Assembly: GCA_900768015.1 (NCBI GenBank)
Contig: CAAGBI010000069.1
Span: 1-38,721, forward strand
DNA from: an uncultured Alistipes sp.
GTDB lineage: Bacteria; Bacteroidota; Bacteroidia; Bacteroidales; Rikenellaceae
Length of the DNA stretch: 38,721 nt
Direction of reading: 5' to 3'
Shown here: one piece after another, positions 1 to 6,169 of the stretch
Layout of the letters: each line of letters starts with the position of its first letter
Numbering within the stretch: position 1 is the stretch's first letter
Program-made: the position numbers and the translations under genes
The notes under the pieces: model-generated
The model's input: the letters and a program-made list of their open reading frames with translations, nothing else
The model's database searches: none
What the model was told of the DNA's origin: nothing

Positions 1-90
1 ATCAAAGAACCATTTTCTTAAACTTTCACACTCCAATTTTTCGGAGCGGAAAGTGGTGCAAAGGTAAAGCAAAAAAATTAAACCACCAAA
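1..90 (-). promoter_or_regulatory. Leftward promoter (P2-like) and boxA-like leader, probably of an rRNA operon outside the window
   Basis: On the minus strand a -33 TTTG (87-90) lies 20 bp upstream of a -7 box TACCTTTG (59-66), an excellent match to the Bacteroidota consensus. The transcript would run left and, just before the window edge, contains GGTTCTTTGAT (complement of 1-11), which resembles the boxA antitermination motif of Bacteroidota rRNA leaders. A short CTCC/GGAG hairpin lies around 31-48. Together with a second promoter further upstream this looks like the P1/P2 arrangement of a stable-RNA operon. The promoter is read directly from the sequence; the rRNA identity of the gene beyond the edge is inferred. 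Confidence 0.6.
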
Positions 91-171
91 TTTTTGGCGA
101 ACTTTTTTCAAACTTTTTTCAAGAACCTCCGCGGCAACCAGTCAAACAACCTGTTTCCCTGATTGCGGGTG

Positions 172-202
172 CAAAGATACCGCTTATTTCTTATTCTCCA
201 AA
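172..202 (-). promoter_or_regulatory. Upstream leftward promoter (P1-like)
   Basis: On the minus strand -33 TTTG (199-202) is followed after 19 bp by -7 box TATCTTTG (172-179). It lies about 113 bp upstream of the other leftward promoter and points the same way, with no open reading frame between. Tandem strong promoters are typical of rRNA operons. Confidence 0.6.
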
Positions 203-310
203 CTTTTTAACCACTTTTTTGCAAAAAAAATAAAAATTAGCAAATCCCGTACCATTTTCACCTCTATATATAAATATAGGTATAGGGAGTTCGGTGGGGA
301 GGAGAAGGGA

Positions 311-346
311 ATTAAGGAGGTTAGGGAATTTAGGGAGTTTAAGGAG
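311..346 (+). repeat. 9-bp purine-rich tandem repeat, four units
   Basis: Four consecutive 9-bp units (311-319, 320-328, 329-337, 338-346) share the form nTTA(A/G)GGA(A/G). They sit inside a strongly strand-asymmetric tract of purines and T from about 284 to 361 that is almost free of C. No coding function is visible. Confidence 0.75.
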
Positions 347-365
347 AGGTGAGGGAGGGGACAAT

Positions 366-427
366 AAATTTGCTAATAGAAGGCTGCAGATACAACGCTC
401 GGCAAAAATGCCGTCGATGGATAGTAC
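366..427 (+). repeat. 62-bp direct repeat, truncated copy of the element at 592-721
   Basis: Positions 366-427 match 591-652 with a single mismatch (A421 against G646). The copy holds the left half of the longer palindromic element (terminal AATTTGCTAATA and one terminator arm TGCCGTC) but ends soon after the shared tip motif TAGTAC, and the matching right arm is missing. It is therefore a broken or half copy. Confidence 0.85.
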
Positions 428-504
428 ATAACGCACGACAGGTTTTGGATGAATTTATGCACGCTATTGTTTCTTGTCAGAAGCTGTGAGATGTGGTGCA
501 TCGC

Positions 505-553
505 AAAAGAGACCTCCCAAGGATAGTACGAATAGTACAGCCTTGGGAGGTCT
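505..553 (-). terminator. Rho-independent terminator hairpin with GTAC tip
   Basis: A perfect 13-bp inverted repeat AGACCTCCCAAGG (510-522) and CCTTGGGAGGTCT (541-553) encloses a loop that itself carries two GTAC motifs. Read on the minus strand the stem is followed by a short U tract (CTCTTTTG). The apical sequence in that sense (TGTAC, loop, GTACTA) matches the hairpins at 629-683 and 15733-15780. It may act as a backup terminator for the operon ending at 720. Confidence 0.7.
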
Positions 554-591
554 ACTTTTAGGGATGTGCCGCAGATTGCGGCTTAGACAAA

Positions 592-721
592 AATTTGCTA
601 ATAGAAGGCTGCAGATACAACGCTCGGCAAAAATGCCGTCGATGGGTAGTACTTGAGCGTACATCCCATTGACGGCACTTTTTGTTAGCGGCAGTAGATG
701 TCTGCCTTATATTAGCAAATT
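592..721. repeat. 130-bp palindromic MITE-like element
   Basis: The element starts with AATTTGCTAATA (592-603) and ends with its exact reverse complement TATTAGCAAATT (710-721). Between these 12-bp terminal inverted repeats the two arms remain imperfectly complementary over the whole length and close on a central terminator-like hairpin (634-677). The right end overlaps the stop codon (720-722) of the last gene of the hydrogenase-like operon. A partial copy lies at 366-427. There is no coding capacity. It resembles a non-autonomous mobile element or a REP-type repeat that now supplies the operon terminator. Confidence 0.7.
629..683 (-). terminator. Bidirectional terminator hairpin at the end of the hydrogenase-like operon
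   Basis: The stem runs from TGCCGTC (634-640) to GACGGCA (671-677) with an inner stem and a GTAC (649-652)/GTAC (659-662) tip around a 6-nt loop. On the minus strand it is followed by five U (complement of 629-633) and on the plus strand by CTTTTTG (678-684). It lies about 37 nt after the stop codon of the operon. Its tip sequence recurs in the aspA terminator. Confidence 0.85.
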
Positions 722-1469
722 ACTTGCGGAGTTTGGTAACACCATCAATAAAACACAACGGATGTGTGGGGGCACCAGGAAGCCAAAGGTCGACATGATA
801 CTTATCGAGGAAGCTGCGGTCGACAGCGGGGCTATCGGCATAGAGGCCACCAGAGATAGCCTCAGAGCCACACACTACCAATATCTTAGGCTCGGCGATA
901 GAGTTGTAGCAGATGTCGAGGGCCTCGGCCATATTCTCCGAAATAGGGCCCGTAAGGACAAGGCCATCAGCATGACGAGGTGAGGCTGTGAAGCCCACAC
1001 CATAGCGGCCGAAGTCGAAGTTTACATTACCTGTAGCGTTGAGCTCCATCTCCACTGAGGCGTCACCACCTGCCGACACCTCACGCAACTGGAGGGTCTT
1101 GCCGAAGTACTTTGCAATCTCGGGGCGCACGGCCTCCTTTGTGAAGCAGGGCTTTGTCTGGCCCGCCATGACTACGAGGTCCTCACGGCGTGTTGCAGCG
1201 AGGCGGTGCTCGTTGGTGAACTTTATGTTCTTGGGTGCGATGCGCTGACACTCGCCACAGAAGAGGCACTTACCCATGTCGAGAGTAAGGGGCGATGTGG
1301 TTATGGCGCGTGTTGGACAGATGGCTGCGGCGCGCTCAAGGTCGCTCTTATCGTCGGTGACAGTGAGCATGGGGAAGCCGCGAAACTCCTCCGTGAGTGT
1401 CACCTTATCGAGGTTTGGGATATACTGCTTGCCATGGCTGCGCAGGATTCTAAGTTTTCCGAATAGCAT
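720..1469 (-). CDS. Fused ferredoxin/NuoB-like subunit (HyfH-HyfI-like) of a hydrogenase-related membrane complex
   Basis: This 249-residue protein joins a short ferredoxin domain (about residues 1-105) to a NuoB/HyfI-like small subunit (about 125-249, with the family stretch FTASPRHADGLVLTGPIS). The ferredoxin part keeps C51 (CP motif) and C68-x2-C71-x2-C74. That is the full ligand set for one [4Fe-4S] cluster, while every ligand of the usual second cluster is gone. In the NuoB-like part the four cysteines that bind the proximal (N2) cluster are replaced: CxxC by D136 and V139, the GxC position by E203, and PGCP by PGAP (A233). It is the last gene of the operon, 29 nt after the large subunit. 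It should be peripheral on the cytoplasmic face of the complex. The fold assignment is firm; the electron route is unknown. Confidence 0.85.
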   Translation of the reverse strand: MLFGKLRILRSHGKQYIPNLDKVTLTEEFRGFPMLTVTDDKSDLERAAAICPTRAITTSPLTLDMGKCLFCGECQRIAPKNIKFTNEHRLAATRREDLVVMAGQTKPCFTKEAVRPEIAKYFGKTLQLREVSAGGDASVEMELNATGNVNFDFGRYGVGFTASPRHADGLVLTGPISENMAEALDICYNSIAEPKILVVCGSEAISGGLYADSPAVDRSFLDKYHVDLWLPGAPTHPLCFIDGVTKLRK

Positions 1470-1498
1470 AGCTCTAAATTTTCTATTTCGTGAGACTA

Positions 1499-3019
1499 CT
1501 ACAAGTCGTGACCGCAGTACGACAGGTTAAAACTCTTGTTGTTGATGGGGAAGTCGGAGATGCCCTCAGTACGCACCGCGATGGCGAGGCCGAGCCAGTT
1601 GTGAAGGCTGGGGTCCTTAACCTTGTACTTCGCGATGTTACCCTCGCCGTTGGTGAGCGCAACATGGCAAATCTCACCACGCCAGCCCTCAACAAGCGAG
1701 AAGGACAAGGCATCAGCCTTGAGGGGTGCGTTGTAGTCGGGCGCTGCGATGTTCTCCGAGGGTTTGTACTCGGCAAGCACGCGCTCGATGTAGTCGGCAC
1801 TCTGCAACACCTCGTCCATGCGTGTTGCGAGGCGTGACATCACATCACCATCGGTACGCATAACGGGGGTATGGCTAAATGCACCGGCATAGAAGCCCGA
1901 GGGGTGCGTAGCACGAATATCGCGCTTAAGGCCACTCGCACGCGCCGCCTGACCTACGCCACCGATGGTTGTCATCTCCTGCTTCGATACGAGGCCACAC
2001 TGCTCGAAACGCACGAGCAGCGTCTGCGCATCAAGTATATCCTCGCGCACCTCGTTATAGCGGCGGCGCACATCGGCGATATTCTTGCGGATGGTATCAA
2101 TCTTTGCCTCGGTGAGCGGGAAGTTAGAGCCACAAGGGCGTATCACGCTCTTTCCAAAGCGGTTACCACACCATGCCTGAGTGGTGTTGATGACTACGGT
2201 ACGCAACGCCTCACATGCCACCTGGTAGAGCTGGAAGCCGATGTCGGTAGCCAAGGCGCCAGTGTCGGCAAGGTGCATAGCGATACGCTCAAGCTCGATG
2301 GCTACAAGGCGCTCACGCTTCAAATCGTCACCGATGTCCGTACCCGCGAGCTTCTCAACAAGCTCGGCATAGGCTGTGGCGTGACCTACGGCAGTATCAC
2401 CCGCGATAGACTCCGCGATAAGCGTCTGGCGCAAGCGGTTGTCGTTGCGCACCATCTCGCTCTCCACACCACGGTGCTGATAGCCAAGCGCTATCTCGAG
2501 GTGGAGAACCTGCTCGCCATCGCAGATGAAGCGGAAGGCACCTGGCTCGATGATACCTGCATGGATAGGGCCCACATTTACCTCGTGAAGCTCCTCACCC
2601 TCAATGGTATAGAAGGGGTAGCTCTCCATTGTCGACTCCTTATCGCGGCGGTCGAACGAGAAGCGCAAGGGCTTGAGCCATGGGTGGCCATCGAAGGGCA
2701 CGGCATAGAGCTCGAAAATCTCGCGCTCGAAGGGATGGAACTGCTGGTGTACGGCAGTGAGCGATGCGAGGCCCTCGGCGTAGTAGTCGGGCACGAACGA
2801 GGTGATGAGCACCTCACCCGCCTCGTCGTCGAGCAAAATCATGTAGAACTTAAGACCCGCCTCGTGCTCCGTTGCGAAGTAATGTGCAACATGGTAGCGA
2901 GCATCGGTCATACGCTCCTTAAGGTCGTTATATAGCGCCTCGTACTCCACAACGGGGATGTCGGCAATAGCTACCGCCGAGGCTGTATTTGTGGTTCTAT
3001 AAAACATCTCCATGGTCAT
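1499..3019 (-). CDS. HyfG/HycE-like (NuoC-NuoD fusion) large subunit lacking NiFe ligands
   Basis: About 506 residues. The N-terminal third is NuoC-like (HPFEREIFELYAVPFDG), then a NuoD/hydrogenase large-subunit domain begins at VGPIHAGIIEPGAFRF. In group 4 NiFe hydrogenases this domain carries CGxC near its start and DPCxxC near its end. Here these read AGDT (residues 206-209) and DPSLHN (469-474), so no NiFe centre can be bound by the standard ligands. The C-terminus continues past the DP motif with DFPINNKSFNLSYCGHDL. The reading frame is open from a TTG at 3046, but ATG codons at 3019, 3013 and 3007 are better starts; all overlap the end of the preceding gene. The protein is homologous to hydrogenase and complex I subunits but should not be annotated as a hydrogenase. 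It fits the Ehr class. Confidence 0.88.
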   Translation of the reverse strand: MTMEMFYRTTNTASAVAIADIPVVEYEALYNDLKERMTDARYHVAHYFATEHEAGLKFYMILLDDEAGEVLITSFVPDYYAEGLASLTAVHQQFHPFEREIFELYAVPFDGHPWLKPLRFSFDRRDKESTMESYPFYTIEGEELHEVNVGPIHAGIIEPGAFRFICDGEQVLHLEIALGYQHRGVESEMVRNDNRLRQTLIAESIAGDTAVGHATAYAELVEKLAGTDIGDDLKRERLVAIELERIAMHLADTGALATDIGFQLYQVACEALRTVVINTTQAWCGNRFGKSVIRPCGSNFPLTEAKIDTIRKNIADVRRRYNEVREDILDAQTLLVRFEQCGLVSKQEMTTIGGVGQAARASGLKRDIRATHPSGFYAGAFSHTPVMRTDGDVMSRLATRMDEVLQSADYIERVLAEYKPSENIAAPDYNAPLKADALSFSLVEGWRGEICHVALTNGEGNIAKYKVKDPSLHNWLGLAIAVRTEGISDFPINNKSFNLSYCGHDL

Positions 3020-4595
3020 CGAGATTTTCGTCTGTTGTTTCTTCAATTACTTGCTCCTCAGTGGCTTCTGCCTCAGTCTCAGCTGTCGCAGCATCCTCCA
3101 CCACAGCATCCTCTACAACTGCCTCGGGCTCCTCGGCGTCGGCTACAACCTCAACCTCGTCGATGGTGACCTCGGCCGAAACCTCAACGCCATCCGAGAT
3201 GATGTTCTCGATAGCTGAATCGAGGAACTTGGGCTGCCAGAGGCCGAGCACGATGGCTGCAACCAAGGGCAACGATGCGATGTACGACAAGCGGCGATTT
3301 ACGGCCGAGAGGTGCAACTCATCCTGGTTAGAGTGGTAGCTAAGGCGCAACGAGCGCGACCAGATTGAGTAGAGCACAACGCACATCAACACGAGCATGA
3401 GCACAAGCAACCACCACTTCTCCACCGACACAATCTCCGAGAAGATCATAACCTCCGAGATGAAGAGTGGCGAGGGTGGGAATGCCAAGAGAACGAGCGT
3501 GCCCACGATAAAGCCGATAGCGCCTACGCGGTTGATATTGATGTAGTTACCGATGCGGTTGATGCTATAGCTATCGTAGACATGGCGCATGATGCCCACA
3601 TGGTAGAACATCGAACTCTTGACGAAGGTGTGGCATACGACATGGAACACTGCAGCCCACAACGCTACGCCACCGATACCGAGGCCGATAGCCACGATAC
3701 CCATATTCTCCACGGTAGAGTACGACAGGAATCGTTTGTAGTTGTTCGCGCGGCGCAAGAACATAGCACCCACGGCCAACGACAACACTCCGATAAGAAT
3801 CAAGACATGGCGCGCCCACACGAATACATCGGAGTGAGCATAGAGCGTGTAGATGCGCATGATAGACACGAAGCCCGCGTTAACAAGCGCCGTAGAGATA
3901 AATGCAGAGGCGGGGGCGGGAGCAGCATAGTTGGCATCGATACCCACGGTGTAGAGTGGGAAGATCTCCATCTTACAGCTGTAACCCACAACCATAAGCA
4001 AGAATGCGACCTTGAGGTAGAGGGGGTCGCCCGCAACGATAGCCTCCTTCAACGATGCGTAGTCCAAAGCGCCATGGTTGGCTACGGTAGCGAGGAGCAT
4101 GATGCCGAGGTATGCCATGGCGATACCTGTAGAGCAGACAAAGACATACTTCCATGTAGCCTCCAACGACTGCTTGAACTCGCGGTGGTAGATGATACCC
4201 GCCGAGCAGATTGTCGTAGCCTCGAGGAATACCCATGTCATGGCGATGTTGTCCGAGTAGTAGACACATGTAATAGCCACGGCAAGGAGCATAAGCAGCG
4301 TATAGTATGTCTTATATGAGCGTGTTGAGACATTCTCCGCCTTGAGGTATGACGATGAGTGGATGAGCGAGAAGCCCAACACCACGGTCATAAGGGCGTG
4401 GAAGAGCAACGCCATGTTGTCGGCACGGAAGACTGAGAGCATAACGCCATCTACCCTACCCAATGCTACAACCAAGGCTATGCCCGCAACCTGCACGAGG
4501 AAGAAGAGCGTAGCGATGATGTTTGTCATACGCTCGGTGCGCACCACAAGGGGCAGCACCGCCAAAATAAGCGATATAATTAGATATGTAAGCAT
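2997..4595 (-). CDS. HyfF-like proton-translocating antiporter subunit with acidic C-terminal tail
   Basis: This 532-residue polytopic protein belongs to the NuoL/M/N-Mrp antiporter family, closest in context to HyfF. The family glutamate of TM5 (MTWVFLEATT) and the lysine of the broken helix (YSCKMEIFPLYTVGIDANY) are present. The next family position has N instead of K (TALVNAGF), as in many HyfF-type proteins. After the last membrane helix, residues 476-532 form a low-complexity tail with about 23 acidic and no basic residues, including the repeat VVEDAVVEDA. The stop codon lies inside the start region of the large-subunit gene, suggesting translational coupling. The upstream gene ends 5 nt before this start. 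Confidence 0.88.
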   Translation of the reverse strand: MLTYLIISLILAVLPLVVRTERMTNIIATLFFLVQVAGIALVVALGRVDGVMLSVFRADNMALLFHALMTVVLGFSLIHSSSYLKAENVSTRSYKTYYTLLMLLAVAITCVYYSDNIAMTWVFLEATTICSAGIIYHREFKQSLEATWKYVFVCSTGIAMAYLGIMLLATVANHGALDYASLKEAIVAGDPLYLKVAFLLMVVGYSCKMEIFPLYTVGIDANYAAPAPASAFISTALVNAGFVSIMRIYTLYAHSDVFVWARHVLILIGVLSLAVGAMFLRRANNYKRFLSYSTVENMGIVAIGLGIGGVALWAAVFHVVCHTFVKSSMFYHVGIMRHVYDSYSINRIGNYININRVGAIGFIVGTLVLLAFPPSPLFISEVMIFSEIVSVEKWWLLVLMLVLMCVVLYSIWSRSLRLSYHSNQDELHLSAVNRRLSYIASLPLVAAIVLGLWQPKFLDSAIENIISDGVEVSAEVTIDEVEVVADAEEPEAVVEDAVVEDAATAETEAEATEEQVIEETTDENLDDHGDVL

Positions 4596-4600
4596 AGCGT

Positions 4601-5227
4601 TTAGTCTTTAATAGAGGTTAGTGCATCGCTCTCATCCGTATTCATGTCGTTATCCATACGCTGCAAGAACATGCCGAGCACAAGGATAGAAATCAAGATA
4701 TCGAGCATAATAGCGAGATTGATAAGCATGGGCAGCTCCACACCGATAGCCATCGAGAACAGAAAGACACCATTCTCAATAACGAGGAAGCCGACCAAGT
4801 GGGCAAAGACACGCTTACGCATCACAATGAGGATAAGTCCCGAGAGCAACGCATAGAGTGCCACACCAAACGAGATGGTGTCGGAGCCGCTGTTCTGCAT
4901 GTAGTAGGTGATGGTGCAGCTCGCCACGAGTGCCACGATAGACATCATCAACGAGCCAAACTGCGTCGACGAGCTTGTGATGCGGTTAATCTTAGTCTTG
5001 CGGATGACATGCAAGAGGATGATGGGGATGATGATAGCCTTGAACACCAAGGTCTCAACAACGATGAAGCCCATCTCCACGGGGTGGAAGTCGTGCATAC
5101 GCGCCATGGCGATACCGAAGAGCAGGAGACCCTGCAATGCGAGTATCATGGTGTGCGAACGGAATCTATCGGCCATCGAGAGATAGATGAGCGATAGAAC
5201 ATATAATATAATGAGTGATAGTATCAT
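4601..5227 (-). CDS. HyfE-like membrane subunit
   Basis: A 208-residue protein of almost entirely hydrophobic helices, about the length of HyfE (roughly 215 residues) and in the HyfE position of the operon. The C-terminal half is NuoK-like, with a buried glutamate in VIENGVFLFSMAIG, which in NuoK-type subunits forms part of the proton path. The short tail (MDNDMNTDESDALTSIKD) is acidic. Gaps to the flanking genes are 5-6 nt, so co-translation in one operon is very likely. Confidence 0.82.
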   Translation of the reverse strand: MILSLIILYVLSLIYLSMADRFRSHTMILALQGLLLFGIAMARMHDFHPVEMGFIVVETLVFKAIIIPIILLHVIRKTKINRITSSSTQFGSLMMSIVALVASCTITYYMQNSGSDTISFGVALYALLSGLILIVMRKRVFAHLVGFLVIENGVFLFSMAIGVELPMLINLAIMLDILISILVLGMFLQRMDNDMNTDESDALTSIKD

Positions 5228-5233
5228 AGCTTA

Positions 5234-6151
5234 CTATATATTAATATCCTGGATAAGGAGGAATCCGACAAGAAGCACCAAGGCCGAGAGTGCCGAGATG
5301 GTGAGGATGTAGGTGGTATTGCGTGAGAGCTTGTTACGCGCACGCAACGACTCCACAACGCCCACCGACAGACCCGCACCGAGAATTGCAAGGGGTGCAG
5401 CAAACTCCCAGTGGAAGCAGAAGACCGCCGACACGGCATTTGCAGCAATCACAGCAAAAATAGAGTTCTTGAGCCAGCCCGCAATCTGAATCATCGCAAG
5501 GTCGACACCCGAGTAGTCGAGGCACATAACCTCGTGAATCATCGTAAGCTCGAGGTGGGTCTTGGGGTCATCTACAGGCACACGGCCACCCTCGATAAAC
5601 ATAATCATCACGAAGATGTATGCCACAAGCAAAAGCACCACTGTGAGGTTCACATCGAGCACCTGGCCATGTGAGAAGATGGCAGCAAACGACGAGTCGC
5701 CACAGAAGAGCGCCAATGTTGCGAGGCCCATCATCAAGGCGGGCTCTACCAAGGCGCCATAGAGTGCCTCACGCGCAGCACCCATACCCTCGAACGAGCT
5801 ACCTGTATCCATCGCCGCAAGGATAAGTGCAAAGCGCGAGAATGCCAACAGATAGGCTACCAGGATAATATCGCCATGGAACGAGAACAGAGGCTCGAGG
5901 TCGGCGATAGGGATAAACAAGAACGCCATAAGCGCAGCACCGAGGTAGACACAGGGTGCGATGCGGAAGAGGATGGTCGTTGTCGGAGAGTAGACAGCAC
6001 CCTTACGCAATAGTAGGCGCACATTATATATATGCTGCAAGAAGCGTATGCCACGACGACCAGCAAGCACAGCGCGCGTGCGGTTGATAACACCCGTAAT
6101 AGAGAGTGCTACGACAACCATCAATAGTGTATTAAGTAGTTTAATCAACAT
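5234..6151 (-). CDS. HyfC/NuoH-like membrane subunit
   Basis: A 305-residue polytopic membrane protein. The cytoplasmic loop with VDDPKTHLELTMIHE followed by MCLDYSG is the signature of the HycD/HyfC branch of the NuoH family. This subunit links the peripheral arm to the antiporter-like subunits and carries the acidic residues of the E channel. These acidic positions appear retained, so the coupling element is intact although the hydrogenase-like active site is not. It starts 18 nt after the HyfB-like gene. Confidence 0.87.
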   Translation of the reverse strand: MLIKLLNTLLMVVVALSITGVINRTRAVLAGRRGIRFLQHIYNVRLLLRKGAVYSPTTTILFRIAPCVYLGAALMAFLFIPIADLEPLFSFHGDIILVAYLLAFSRFALILAAMDTGSSFEGMGAAREALYGALVEPALMMGLATLALFCGDSSFAAIFSHGQVLDVNLTVVLLLVAYIFVMIMFIEGGRVPVDDPKTHLELTMIHEVMCLDYSGVDLAMIQIAGWLKNSIFAVIAANAVSAVFCFHWEFAAPLAILGAGLSVGVVESLRARNKLSRNTTYILTISALSALVLLVGFLLIQDINI

Positions 6152-6169
6152 AGCAAACAGTATTTTGGG

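Noticed and set aside
191..664. Two short minus-strand frames sharing the peptide DGIFAERCICSLLLAN
   Set aside because: The shared peptide is explained by the 62-bp direct repeat and its terminator hairpin, not by a gene family.
366..721. CRISPR-like array
   Set aside because: Only two copies of the repeat, 225 bp apart, one embedded in a palindromic element; no regular spacing and no cas genes.
1871..2935. 354-codon plus-strand open frame opposite the hydrogenase-like large subunit
   Set aside because: It is antisense to a clearly conserved gene, has no recognisable domain and its composition mirrors the codon bias of the real gene.
2997..4595. Loss of the TM8-type lysine (VNAG) in the HyfF-like subunit as a sign of an inactive pump
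   Set aside because: Asn at this position is, from memory, common in HyfF-type proteins, so it is not evidence of inactivation.
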